Shown here piece after piece: positions 34,333 to 42,117 of a stretch of DNA of 64,000 bases. The stretch comes from Pontitalea aquivivens (lineage in GTDB: Bacteria; Pseudomonadota; Alphaproteobacteria; Rhodobacterales; Rhodobacteraceae), in the NCBI RefSeq assembly GCF_046507575.1, contig NZ_JBKFEY010000014.1, positions 1 through 64,000 of the forward strand. The letters run 5' to 3'. The notes under the pieces were generated by a model. The model did not search any database. It saw nothing but the letters and a program-made list of their open reading frames with translations, and was not told the DNA's origin. The translations under genes were made by a program, and so were the position numbers. Positions within the stretch are counted from its first letter, which is position 1, and the number at the start of each line of letters is the position of its first letter.

Positions 34333-35220
34333 ATGCGCCGCAGTCTGATGATCCTGGCCCTGGCCGGTGCCGCAGCCCTTGGCGCGGCGCTGGTCGTGAC
34401 GCGCCCGCAACGGATGGATGCGACCGATCTGGCCGGGCTTTCCGGCGATGCCGCGCGCGGCGAGACGGTGTTTCTGGCCGCAGGCTGCGGATCGTGCCAC
34501 ATGGCGCCGGGCGCGCGCGATGATGCACAGCGGGTGATGACAGGCGGCCAGAAATTTGCCTCGCCCTTCGGAACCTTCCTTGCGCCCAACATCTCGCCCT
34601 CGGACCAGGGGATCGCGGGATGGACCGCGACCGATCTGGCCAATGCGCTGATCAAGGGCACGGGGCGCGCGGGCCAGCATCTTTACCCCGCCCTGCCCTA
34701 TGGCGCCTATGCAAGGATGACCGCGCAGGATGTGACCGACCTGCACGCCTTCCTGATGACCCTGCCCCCCGATCCAACCCCCAGCGCGCCACATGACATC
34801 GGCTTTCCCTTCAACATCCGCCTGGCCCTTGGCGGCTGGAAAGCTTTGTTCCTGAACGATGACTGGGTGATCACGGGCGATCTTGACCCTGCGGAAACCC
34901 GCGGCCGCTATCTGGCCGAGGCGCTGGGCCATTGCGGTGAATGCCACACCCCGCGCAATGTCCTGGGCGGGCTGGACCGCAGCCGCTGGCTGGCGGGCGG
35001 TCCCGATCCTTCGGGCACGGGCACGATCCCCAATATCACGCCGGCGAAACTGACCTGGACCGAGGAAGATATCGCCGCCTATCTGGAAACCGGCTTCACC
35101 CCCGATTACGACAGCGTCGGCGGCCATATGGCCCATGTCGTGTCGAACTTCGCCCAACTGCAGCCCGAAGACCGGCGCGCCGTTGCCGCCTATCTGAAAC
35201 GCGTGCCGCCGGTTGATTGA
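34333..35220 (+). CDS. Dihaem cytochrome c
   Basis: A 295-residue exported c-type cytochrome with an N-terminal signal/anchor (about 5-22). There are two haem-binding motifs, CGSCH at 52-56 and CGECH at 201-205, each in a class I cytochrome domain, with probable axial Met residues in YARM and HMAHV regions. This arrangement resembles the cytochrome subunits of alcohol, aldehyde or gluconate dehydrogenases, but no dehydrogenase gene is adjacent. It probably passes electrons in the periplasm. The electron donor is unknown. Confidence 0.88.
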   Translation: MRRSLMILALAGAAALGAALVVTRPQRMDATDLAGLSGDAARGETVFLAAGCGSCHMAPGARDDAQRVMTGGQKFASPFGTFLAPNISPSDQGIAGWTATDLANALIKGTGRAGQHLYPALPYGAYARMTAQDVTDLHAFLMTLPPDPTPSAPHDIGFPFNIRLALGGWKALFLNDDWVITGDLDPAETRGRYLAEALGHCGECHTPRNVLGGLDRSRWLAGGPDPSGTGTIPNITPAKLTWTEEDIAAYLETGFTPDYDSVGGHMAHVVSNFAQLQPEDRRAVAAYLKRVPPVD

Positions 35221-35252
35221 GCCCCGGTTGACGGTCGCCCGCGCGCGCGGCC

Positions 35253-36209
35253 TCAGCCCCGGCCCAGCTTTTCCAGACGCGCCGCCCGCAGCCGCGCGAA
35301 ATCCTCACCCGCGTGATAGGATGACCGCGTCAGCGGCGTGGCCGAAACCATCAGGAAGCCCTTGCCATAGGCCGCGCGCTCATAATCCCTGAACTCCTCG
35401 GGGGTGACGAAGCGGTCGACACGGTGGTGCTTGGGGGTCGGCTGCAGATACTGGCCAATGGTCAGGAAATCGACATCGGCCGCGCGCATGTCATCCATCA
35501 CCTGCAAGACGCCCTGACGATCCTCGCCCAGGCCCACCATGATGCCCGACTTGGTGAACATCGCCGGATCCAGCTCTTTCACGCGCTGCAACAGGCGCAG
35601 GCTGTGGAAATAGCGCGCGCCGGGGCGCACGGTTGGATAAAGGCCCGGCACGGTTTCCAGATTGTGGTTGAAGACATCGGGCCGCGCCTCGACCACCTTT
35701 TCCAGCGCCTCGGGACCGCATTTCAGGAAATCGGGGGTCAGGATCTCGATCGTGGTATCGGGGCTGCGGTGGCGGACCGCGCGGATCGTCTGGGCGAAAT
35801 GCTCGGCCCCGCCATCCCCCAGATCGTCGCGGTCGACCGAGGTGATCACGACATGCTTCAGCCCCAGCGTCTGTACGGCATGGGCCACACGGCCCGGCTC
35901 GAACGCGTCCAGCGCGTCGGGCTTGCCGGTGGCGATATTGCAAAACGAACATCCGCGCGTGCAGATATCGCCCATGATCATCATGGTGGCGTGGCCCGCG
36001 CTCCAGCATTCGCCGACATTGGGGCAGCCCGCCTCTTCGCAAACCGTCACCAGCTTGTTGGTCTTCAGGATCTCGCGCGTGTCCTTGTAGCCCTGCGAGG
36101 TCGGTGCCTTGACCCGGATCCAGGCCGGTTTCTTCGGCTGTTCCTGATCGGGACGATGCGCCTTTTCCGGATGACGCTGGCCGGGGATCTTTAGGTCGCG
36201 CGGGCTCAT
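35253..36209 (-). CDS. lipA: Lipoyl synthase
   Basis: A 318-residue radical-SAM enzyme that inserts two sulfurs into octanoyl groups of lipoyl domains. The auxiliary Fe-S cluster ligands lie in CEEAGCPNVGEC and the radical-SAM cluster ligands in CTRGCSFC. VTSVDRDDLGDGG and the C-terminal RSSYHAGE are also typical. Length is normal. It is monocistronic with a dispersed repeat upstream. Confidence 0.97.
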   Translation of the reverse strand: MSPRDLKIPGQRHPEKAHRPDQEQPKKPAWIRVKAPTSQGYKDTREILKTNKLVTVCEEAGCPNVGECWSAGHATMMIMGDICTRGCSFCNIATGKPDALDAFEPGRVAHAVQTLGLKHVVITSVDRDDLGDGGAEHFAQTIRAVRHRSPDTTIEILTPDFLKCGPEALEKVVEARPDVFNHNLETVPGLYPTVRPGARYFHSLRLLQRVKELDPAMFTKSGIMVGLGEDRQGVLQVMDDMRAADVDFLTIGQYLQPTPKHHRVDRFVTPEEFRDYERAAYGKGFLMVSATPLTRSSYHAGEDFARLRAARLEKLGRG

Positions 36210-36280
36210 GGGGCACTCCTGCAGCTGCTGGGGCAGATGTAACGCGTTCGGGCGGACTTGTCCAAGGGATGCGACGCAAA

Positions 36281-36419
36281 AGGGGGGCGCTGCCCCCTCG
36301 GCGCGTGCCGCGCCTCACCCCCCGGGATATTTGGTCAAAGCCGAAGGGGGCTTTCATCTTGCCACAAATACCTCGGGGGTGAATTGGCGCGCCGCGCCAA
36401 GAGGGGGCAGCGCCCCCTG
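36281..36419. repeat. Dispersed intergenic repeat, type A, two inverted copies
   Basis: A left copy (36281-36346) and a right copy (36350-36419) face each other, making an imperfect palindrome of about 139 bp. GGGGGGCGCTGCCCCC at the left edge pairs with GGGGGCAGCGCCCCC at the right, and the inner parts GATATTTGG and CCACAAATAC also oppose. It lies between the start of lipA and the end of the DUF6456 gene. The flanks 36210-36280 hold nothing else recognised. Confidence 0.8.
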
Positions 36420-36438
36420 CCCCTTCGTCGCCCCCGCG

Positions 36439-37560
36439 TCAGCCGATCAGGGGCGCCGCGCCGCCATAGGTTTCCTCATAATGGCGCTGGAGACGGATCA
36501 GCGCGATGCGCAGCACGATCTTGCCCGAGCGCGCCGACCAGCCCAGCCGCTTTTCCGCCGTTTCCAGCCCTTCCAGAAAGCAGCAGCAGCGCAGCACCAT
36601 GTCGCCCAGGCCCGGGCCAAGATCGCGCAGGGCGGCGGCGACGCGTTCGCGCGCGCGTTCCGACCCGCCGCCGCCGTGGCCCGTCCGATACTGGCCGCGA
36701 TCACCGCCCCCCGTCAGGAAGCGTTCCCAGTTCTGCGCAACGCGCGGGCCAAGCTGGGCCAGTTCGAAATCCTCGCGCAGCCGTTCTCCGGCCGCGACCA
36801 GATCGGGGGTCAGGAAAGGTTCGCCCTCTTTATCCCGCCGCCGCGCAAGAACGCCCAGCGGACTTTCGGCCAGATTGGCGCGCATGCGGCGGGGGCGGTT
36901 GTCTTCGGGGTCGGGCAGATCCCGATCGGCCCAGATCCGGTGCTGGGCGGCGTGTGGGGCGGGCTCGGCACCGGCAAAGGCGCCCCGGGCCTCGGCAAAG
37001 CCCGTGCCCGCGTTCTCCGGCATCCGCTTCAGCGCGGCGCGACCGACCGGGCTGATTTCATAGCTGACCACGCGGCCGGAATGGGCGACCTGGATCCAGT
37101 CCTTCAGGGCGAAGGCCTGCGCCACCGCGCGGTCCAGCACGGCGGTGCGCACCGTGCCCTTCAGCACCACGGCCTTGTCCATGTCGGGGGCGACCACCAG
37201 CAACGCGCCCACTTCGCCAAGCCGGCGCAGGATGCGGCGGGCTTCGGCCATCAGTCGGGCTTCGGGGATCGGATCGGAACGAAGCGGTGCGCTCATCGGG
37301 TCTTCCTCTGCTGATCCGGTCGAGCGTGGGGGGCAGGCGGGACGATTGCGGCCCAGACCATCGAGCGCCTCATCGACCAGCGGATCGTCGCGGCGCGCCT
37401 CGATCCGGCGCACCCGGCGCAGGACGGTCGAGGCATGGCAGCCCTCGGCCCGCGCCAGTTGCCGAATCGAGACACCCTCTTCCACATGGCGCAGATACAG
37501 GCGTGCATAGTCCGGCAGCCACGCGGGCAACCCCGCGGGACCTTGTGCAGTCGTCTTCAT
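36439..37560 (-). CDS. HTH and DUF6456 domain protein
   Basis: A 373-residue cytoplasmic protein. The N-terminus has a likely helix-turn-helix (EEGVSIRQLARAEGCHASTVLRRVRRIE, about 27-54). The C-terminal third (about 230-365) is the DUF6456 type: RRMRANLAESPLGVL, then DFELAQLGPRVAQNWERF and CFLEGLETAEKRLGW-SGKIVLRIAL. The middle is loosely conserved. A DNA-binding regulator is inferred. It is divergent from the DUF6477 gene across an AT-rich spacer, a pairing that suggests joint control. Confidence 0.7.
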   Translation of the reverse strand: MKTTAQGPAGLPAWLPDYARLYLRHVEEGVSIRQLARAEGCHASTVLRRVRRIEARRDDPLVDEALDGLGRNRPACPPRSTGSAEEDPMSAPLRSDPIPEARLMAEARRILRRLGEVGALLVVAPDMDKAVVLKGTVRTAVLDRAVAQAFALKDWIQVAHSGRVVSYEISPVGRAALKRMPENAGTGFAEARGAFAGAEPAPHAAQHRIWADRDLPDPEDNRPRRMRANLAESPLGVLARRRDKEGEPFLTPDLVAAGERLREDFELAQLGPRVAQNWERFLTGGGDRGQYRTGHGGGGSERARERVAAALRDLGPGLGDMVLRCCCFLEGLETAEKRLGWSARSGKIVLRIALIRLQRHYEETYGGAAPLIG

Positions 37561-37783
37561 TCTTTCCCCCAGATACAGGCGGCATGTCCGTGATGCCGCA
37601 AGAGTCCGTAACGCTCAACCGTGGGTTGTTTTCCTTACCTGTTCGTTAAAGAACGCGAACGATCCAGAGAATTGTTTAAAAATTCTAAATTTTCTCAAAA
37701 GCGCCGAACGCTGATCTTTGGAATGGCGCAACACCCGCACAGGTTGTGCTTTCGTGGCCCCGTCACACATCTGGGGGACTGCC
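37561..37783. promoter_or_regulatory. AT-rich divergent promoter region
   Basis: This spacer between the divergent DUF6456 and DUF6477 genes contains the most AT-rich stretch noticed in the window (37640-37710, with TTGTTTAAAAATTCTAAATTT). GTTC-GTTAAA-GAAC at 37641-37654 is a small inverted repeat. No promoter boxes with good spacing stood out. The AT-rich patch fits a promoter or nucleoid-protein site for the HTH protein or another regulator; this is inference. Confidence 0.45.
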
Positions 37784-38113
37784 ATGACCGACCTTTCTGC
37801 CCTTGTTTCACAGCTCAAACGTCCGCGTCTGCTGGTGCGCGCAGCGCGGTTCGGGGTGGCGGATTACAACCGCGGCCGTGATCTGAAGCGCATCCTGACC
37901 GCGCCTGCCCTGCCTGCGCCGGACGCGGCCCTGGCCGGGCTTCTGGCCGAGGAAACGCGGCTTGAGACCCGCCGGCGCGCGGGGGCGGCGGATTATTGTG
38001 TGATGCGCCACATCGACGTTCTGATCGCGGTGATGGCCGAGGCACGGCTGCTGCCGCGCAGGCCGCATCCGGCGCCCGAACCCGCGCGCGCCGTCGCGCC
38101 GCTGGGGGGGTGA
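37784..38113 (+). CDS. Small DUF6477-like protein
   Basis: A 109-residue soluble protein with the pattern MTDL-ALVSQLKRPRLLVRAARFG-Y-R and RRAGAADYCVMRHIDVLIAVMAEARLL, which I associate with the Rhodobacterales family DUF6477. ATG 37784 is chosen because the conserved part begins there; an in-frame ATG 22 codons upstream lacks it. The function is unknown. It is divergent from the DUF6456 gene and convergent with the HerA-like gene, six bases apart. Confidence 0.65.
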   Translation: MTDLSALVSQLKRPRLLVRAARFGVADYNRGRDLKRILTAPALPAPDAALAGLLAEETRLETRRRAGAADYCVMRHIDVLIAVMAEARLLPRRPHPAPEPARAVAPLGG

Positions 38114-38119
38114 CCAGGC

Positions 38120-39691
38120 TCAGCGCGACCGGAACAGCGTGCCCAGCACCCCGCGCACCAGCGCCTGCCCCGATTTCGTGCCCAGCTGCCGGGCCAGGCT
38201 TTTGCCAAAGGTTTCCAGAACCGAATCAGAACTGCGCGCCCGGCTGCGCGGCTTGGCCGGGGCCTTGCCCGTGGCGCCGTCGTAGCGCCGGGCATTGCGG
38301 AATTCACGGTCCGCCCGGGCGGCGCTTTCGGCCTCGACCGTGGCTGCGGCCTGGGCGCGGGCGGCTTCGCGCGCGGCTTCATCGGCGCGCCGGGTCAGGA
38401 TCTCATGGGCCGAATCGCGATCGATCACGCGGTCGTATTTCACCCCCAGGGCCGAGGCCGCGATCACCGCGCGCCGTTCGGCATCGTTCAGCACACCCAG
38501 GCGCGATTGCGGCGGGCGAACCAGCGTGCGTTCCACCATGCCCGGCGCGCCCTTGGCCTGCAGGAAGGATGTCACCGCCTCGCCGGTGCCGACCTCCTTG
38601 ATCGCGGTCTGGGTGTCGAAGGCGGGATTGGGGCGATAGTTCTGCGCCGCGCGGGCCAGATCCTTCTGATCCCTGGCGGTAAAGGCGCGCAGGGCATGCT
38701 GTACCCGGTTGCCCAGCTGGCCCAGCACCCCATCGGGCACGTCGGCGGGGTTCTGGGTGATGAAATAGACCCCCACCCCCTTGGACCGGATCAGACGGGC
38801 CACCTGTTCGACCTTGTCGACCAGCGCCTTTGGGGCATCGTCGAACAACAGATGCGCTTCGTCAAAGAAGAAGACGAATCGCGGCTTGTCGGGGTCGCCC
38901 ACCTCGGGCAGTTCCTCGAACAGTTCTGACAGCAGCCACAGCAGGAAGGTCGCATAAAGCCGGGGCGAGGACATCAGCCGGTCCGCTGCCAGAATGTTGA
39001 TCCGGCCGCGCCCGTCGGGGGCCTGCGCCATCATGTCGGCCAGCTCCAGCGCGGGTTCGCCAAAGAACCGGTCGCCGCCTTGCGTTTCCAGCACCAGCAA
39101 CTGGCGCTGGATCGCCCCCACCGATGCGGCCGAGACATTGCCATAGCGCAGCCCGATCTGCGCCGCGTTCTGCCCCACATGCACCAGCATCGCGCGCAGA
39201 TCCTTCAGATCCAGCAGCGCCAGCCCCTCTTCGTCGGCCAGATGGAAGGCGATGTTCAGCACACCTTCCTGCGCCCCGGACAGGCCCATCAGCCGCGACA
39301 AAAGCAGCGGCCCCATTTCCGACACCGTGGTGCGCACCGGATGGCCCTGTTCGCCGAACAGATCCCAGAAGGTCACCGGAAAGTCGCGGTAGGACAGGTC
39401 ATAGCCGATGGTGGCCGCGCGCTGGGCAAAGGCGGCATGCAGCTTGCCCCCGGCGCTGCCCGGCATCGCCAGCCCCGCCAGATCGCCCTTCACATCCGAC
39501 AGGAAAACCGGAACCCCGGCGGTGGAAAAGGCCTCGGCCAGGATCTGCAGCGTGACCGTCTTGCCGGTGCCGGTAGCCCCCGCGACCAGACCGTGGCGAT
39601 TGGCATATTTCAGCAACAGTTCCTGCGCCGTGCCATGGCCTTCGCCGCCACCGCCCACGAAAATGCCCGCTTCGGTCAGAACCCCGGTCAT
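38120..39691 (-). CDS. HerA-like ATPase (DUF853)
   Basis: A 523-residue P-loop ATPase of the HerA/FtsK-like DUF853 family (E. coli YjgR group). Walker A is GATGTGKT at 38-45, with LSDVKGDLAGLA after it, and Walker B is FFFDEAHLLFDDAP. ITQNPADVPDGVLGQLGNRVQHALRAFT is the typical sensor region. A basic, Ala-rich segment (about 430-500) precedes the C-terminal helix. The role is unknown; a DNA or nucleoprotein translocase is a guess. A 14-bp direct repeat lies in its upstream region. Confidence 0.88.
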   Translation of the reverse strand: MTGVLTEAGIFVGGGGEGHGTAQELLLKYANRHGLVAGATGTGKTVTLQILAEAFSTAGVPVFLSDVKGDLAGLAMPGSAGGKLHAAFAQRAATIGYDLSYRDFPVTFWDLFGEQGHPVRTTVSEMGPLLLSRLMGLSGAQEGVLNIAFHLADEEGLALLDLKDLRAMLVHVGQNAAQIGLRYGNVSAASVGAIQRQLLVLETQGGDRFFGEPALELADMMAQAPDGRGRINILAADRLMSSPRLYATFLLWLLSELFEELPEVGDPDKPRFVFFFDEAHLLFDDAPKALVDKVEQVARLIRSKGVGVYFITQNPADVPDGVLGQLGNRVQHALRAFTARDQKDLARAAQNYRPNPAFDTQTAIKEVGTGEAVTSFLQAKGAPGMVERTLVRPPQSRLGVLNDAERRAVIAASALGVKYDRVIDRDSAHEILTRRADEAAREAARAQAAATVEAESAARADREFRNARRYDGATGKAPAKPRSRARSSDSVLETFGKSLARQLGTKSGQALVRGVLGTLFRSR

Positions 39692-39706
39692 GAGAAACCC
39701 CTTTTT

Positions 39707-39734
39707 CCCAAATGGTCGCGCCCAAATGTTCGCG
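39707..39734. repeat. 14-bp direct repeat upstream of the HerA-like gene
   Basis: CCCAAATGGTCGCG (39707-39720) is followed directly by CCCAAATGTTCGCG (39721-39734), differing at one base. It sits 16 bases before the HerA-like start codon and just upstream of the candidate RNA 1. It could be an operator or a duplication. Confidence 0.6.
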
Positions 39735-39759
39735 CAAAGAATACTTATTTAACCACCCT

Positions 39760-39855
39760 GTGCCAGTCTGGATCTGTTCCCGATGCCTGCTGCTGCGGCA
39801 TCTGGCAACTTCCTCCCTGTCGGACTGGCCGCACCTTTCGGGGTGCGGCTTTTTT
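39760..39855 (+). ncRNA. Candidate small RNA 1, with CU-rich seed
   Basis: A plus-strand non-coding unit is inferred from its terminator and fold. It has a hairpin GATGCC (39782-39787) / GGCATC (39797-39802) with a 9-base loop, then an open stretch containing CUUCCUCCCUGUCGG, then an intrinsic terminator. UCCUCCC is complementary to Shine-Dalgarno sequences, as are the CCUCCUCCC motifs of the R. sphaeroides CcsR RNAs. The 5' end is uncertain; an AT-rich stretch at 39740-39752 may hold the -10 region, but no clear -35 box is seen. Bases 39813-39831 are perfectly complementary to the RNA encoded just downstream. No coding sequence is credible here. Confidence 0.55.
39828..39855 (+). terminator. 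Rho-independent terminator of candidate RNA 1
   Basis: GCCGCACC (39828-39835) pairs with GGTGCGGC (39842-39849) around TTTCGG, followed by six Ts. The opposite strand lacks a T-run. Its 5' arm overlaps the 19-nt complementary segment by four bases, so pairing with RNA 2 could touch the terminator stem. Confidence 0.88.
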
Positions 39856-39893
39856 GCGAAAGTTCATGCCTTTGGAGGCATCATATTTGGCTG

Positions 39894-39922
39894 TTGACCT
39901 GTAACAACTTCGCGATTAGCGT
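39894..39922 (+). promoter_or_regulatory. Candidate promoter of small RNA 2
   Basis: TTGACC (39894-39899) is five of six to the -35 consensus; 17 bases later TAGCGT (39917-39922) is a weak -10. Transcription would start near 39929. The position between the RNA 1 terminator and the RNA 2 body supports it. Confidence 0.45.
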
Positions 39923-39928
39923 TTGCGC

Positions 39929-39998
39929 AATTACGAAGTCGGCCAGTCCGACAGGGAGAACGATGAAAAGGGTTCCGTTGCGGAACCCTTTTCTTTTT
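39929..39998 (+). ncRNA. Candidate small RNA 2, antisense partner of RNA 1
   Basis: About 70 nt between a promoter-like sequence and a very stable terminator. Its 5' half contains GGCCAGUCCGACAGGGAG, which can fold as a small hairpin (GTCGG/CCGAC) and is perfectly complementary over 19 nt to RNA 1, covering the CU-rich seed. A sponge or antagonist of RNA 1 is the inferred role. A reading frame beginning with ATG at 39963 runs through the terminator stem and is not believable. Not recognised as a named RNA. Confidence 0.5.
39966..39998 (+). terminator. Rho-independent terminator of candidate RNA 2
   Basis: A perfect 12-bp stem, AAAAGGGTTCCG (39966-39977) with CGGAACCCTTTT (39981-39992), a 3-base loop, then CTTTTT. 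It is one of the strongest terminators in the window. The opposite strand would give only the four Ts of the stem, so the plus orientation is preferred. Bases 40001-40152 hold nothing else recognised before the ialB-like gene. Confidence 0.9.
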
Positions 39999-40152
39999 CG
40001 CCCCCCGCCTGCGGCGGATGCGATCGGCACGACTTATGCGATGCTGGCCGAAATCCGCCGCCCGCCCCCGCCCCGGTCCGCTTTTCGCCCCTGACTTCAC
40101 CCCTGCCCCGTGCTAAGGGGGCGGCGCAACCCGTTCAGGATGGAAGGGAAAA

Positions 40153-40812
40153 ATGGCAGATCTGAAAACACCCCTCGCGCTCGTGCTGGCCCTTGGCCTT
40201 GGTTCGGCGGCACTGGCGCAGGATGCGACCGCCCCCGCCGAGCCCCCCGCAGCCGACACCCCCGCAGCCGACACCCCGGCCGCAGAGGCCCCGGCAGCCG
40301 AACCCGCGCCCGAGGCAGCCGCCACCGCCGAAGCCGAAGCCAGTGACATCGGCAAACCCTATGTCGCCCAGACCTTTGACGCCTGGACCGTGCAGTGCAT
40401 CCGCACCGGGGACGGCAAGGACCCCTGCCAGATCTATCAGCTTCTGAAAGATTCCGATGGCAATTCCGTCGCCGACATCTCGATCCAGAACCTGCCCGAA
40501 GGCCAGAAGGCCGCCGCCGGCGCCACGATCATGACGCCGCTGGAAACCGACCTGAGCCAGAACCTGACGCTGAAGGTCGACAGCGCCGAGGCCAGGGTCT
40601 ACCCGTTCCGGTTCTGCGCGCGCGTGGGCTGTTTCGTTCAGGCGGGCTTCACCGCCGATGAACTGGCCGCGCTGCGCCGGGGCAACAAGGTCGTGGTGAC
40701 GCTGGTGCCGATGGCGGCGCCCGATCAGAAGGTGAACCTCGACATGTCGCTGAAGGGCTTTACCGCGGCCTATACGGCGATGGCCGAATCGAACGCCAGG
40801 CTGGCGAACTGA
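40153..40812 (+). CDS. Invasion-associated locus B-like periplasmic protein
   Basis: A 219-residue exported protein. A signal peptide (1-22, ending ALA) is followed by an Ala/Pro/Glu low-complexity linker (about 24-66, with repeated PAADTPA-like units). The IalB domain follows (DAWTVQC, DPCQIYQLL, PLETDLSQNL, YPFRFCARVGCFVQAGF), with four Cys that probably form two disulfides. IalB proteins of Bartonella affect erythrocyte invasion; in free-living relatives the role is unknown. A ribosome-binding site GGAAGGGA precedes the ATG, and a strong terminator follows. Confidence 0.85.
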   Translation: MADLKTPLALVLALGLGSAALAQDATAPAEPPAADTPAADTPAAEAPAAEPAPEAAATAEAEASDIGKPYVAQTFDAWTVQCIRTGDGKDPCQIYQLLKDSDGNSVADISIQNLPEGQKAAAGATIMTPLETDLSQNLTLKVDSAEARVYPFRFCARVGCFVQAGFTADELAALRRGNKVVVTLVPMAAPDQKVNLDMSLKGFTAAYTAMAESNARLAN

Positions 40813-40842
40813 TCCACGGCAGACGCGCCCGATCGCAGACAG

Positions 40843-40871
40843 AAACGCCGCCCCGAAAGGGCGGCGTTTTG
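40843..40871. terminator. Bidirectional terminator between ialB-like and KAS genes
   Basis: AACGCCGCCC (40844-40853) pairs with GGGCGGCGTT (40859-40868) around CGAAA, with Ts on the plus side (40867-40870) and a shorter T-run on the minus side. It lies between convergent genes and probably ends both transcripts. Confidence 0.85.
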
Positions 40872-40896
40872 CGTGACGGCCTTGACCGTTTGCCGT

Positions 40897-42117
40897 TCAG
40901 ATCCGCTGCAATGCCAGCACCGCGTTCAGACCGCCAAAGGCGAAGGCATTGGACAGCGCCCGATCCACCCGCATTTCACGCGCGGTATTGGGCACCACAT
41001 CCAGATCGCAATCGGGGTCGGGACGCTGATAGCCGATCGTCGGCGCCACGATCCCGTCACGCAGCGCCATCAGGCAGGCCAGCAGCTCGACCGCGCCGGT
41101 GCCGCCGATGCAATGGCCATGCATCGCCTTGGTTGACGACAGCGCCAGCCCCTCGGCCGCGGGACCAAAGGCCGCGCGGATCGCCGCCGTTTCGGTCCGG
41201 TCATTGGCCGCGGTGCCGGTGCCATGGGCGTTGACATAGGCCACCGTTGCCGGGTCAAAGCCCGCATCCCGCAGCGCCCCCGAAATCGCCCGCGCCGCCC
41301 CCTGCATCGAGGGCATGACAATATCGCCCGCATCCGAGGTCATCGCAAAGCCCGAAACCTCGGCCAGGATATCGGCCCCACGGGCGCGGGCATGATCGTG
41401 ATCCTCCAGAACAAAGACCCCCGCGCCCTCGCCCTGGACCATGCCATTGCGGCTGGCGCAGAACGGGCGGCAGCCGTCGCGCGACATCACGCGCAGTCCT
41501 TCCCAGGCCTTGATCCCGCCGAAACACAGCATCGCCTCGGCGCCGCCGGTCAGCATCACCGGCGCCGCCCCAGACCGCACCATCTGAAACGCCAGCCCCA
41601 TCGCATGGTTCGAACTGGCGCAGGCGGTCGAGACCGAGAACGCCGGCCCCATCACCCCGAATTCCATCGCGATATGGCTGGCGGCGGCATTGTTCATCAG
41701 CCGCGGCACGACAAAGGGATGCACGCGGTTCTTGCCCATCGCATAGACCGCGCGAAACGATTCGTTCCAGGTGCCGACCCCACCCCCCGCCGATCCCATG
41801 ACCACGCCCGCGCGCAAGCCCAGATCGCCCGCGAAATTCAGCCCCGATTGCGCCACCGCCTCGCGCGCGGCGACCAGCGCGAATTGCGTGACCCGGTCGT
41901 AAAAGGCCAAGGCCTTGGCATCGAACAGATTTTCTGGAACCCAGCCCTTGACCTGCCCGCCGATCCGCACGCTTAGCCGTTCGGCATCCTCGATATCCAG
42001 ATCGCTGATGCCACAACGTCCCTCGGCCATGGCGGCCAGCGTTTCGGGCACGTCGCGCCCCAGCGCGTTGACCGTGCCGGCCCCGGTGATGACCACCCGG
42101 CGCAGCCCCTCAGGCAA
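40897..42117 (-). CDS. Beta-ketoacyl-ACP synthase (FabF/KAS II-like)
   Basis: A 406-residue condensing enzyme. The triad is Cys166 (STACASSNHA), the His of NAHGTGT and the His of KAMHGHCIGGTGA, with a C-terminal NAFAFGGLNA. It extends acyl-ACPs by two carbons. It follows a dedicated acyl carrier protein, overlapping it by eight bases, and lpxD precedes both. The context suggests a special acyl chain for lipid A or another envelope lipid, and not the housekeeping FabF, but this is inference. Confidence 0.88.
   Translation of the reverse strand: MPEGLRRVVITGAGTVNALGRDVPETLAAMAEGRCGISDLDIEDAERLSVRIGGQVKGWVPENLFDAKALAFYDRVTQFALVAAREAVAQSGLNFAGDLGLRAGVVMGSAGGGVGTWNESFRAVYAMGKNRVHPFVVPRLMNNAAASHIAMEFGVMGPAFSVSTACASSNHAMGLAFQMVRSGAAPVMLTGGAEAMLCFGGIKAWEGLRVMSRDGCRPFCASRNGMVQGEGAGVFVLEDHDHARARGADILAEVSGFAMTSDAGDIVMPSMQGAARAISGALRDAGFDPATVAYVNAHGTGTAANDRTETAAIRAAFGPAAEGLALSSTKAMHGHCIGGTGAVELLACLMALRDGIVAPTIGYQRPDPDCDLDVVPNTAREMRVDRALSNAFAFGGLNAVLALQRI

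Larger units (their letters stand above)
39813..39958. repeat. 19-bp perfect inverted repeat across the two sRNA units
   Basis: CTCCCTGTCGGACTGGCCG at 39813-39831 is the exact reverse complement of CGGCCAGTCCGACAGGGAG at 39940-39958. The 108 bases between hold the terminator of RNA 1 and a promoter-like sequence. Either two RNAs can pair with each other in trans, or a readthrough transcript could form a long-range stem. Confidence 0.9.

Noticed and set aside
39963..40094. Short frame starting MKRVPLRNPFLF after a GGGAG-like site
   Set aside because: Its codons form the terminator stem of candidate RNA 2, and the continuation is Arg/Pro-rich noise.
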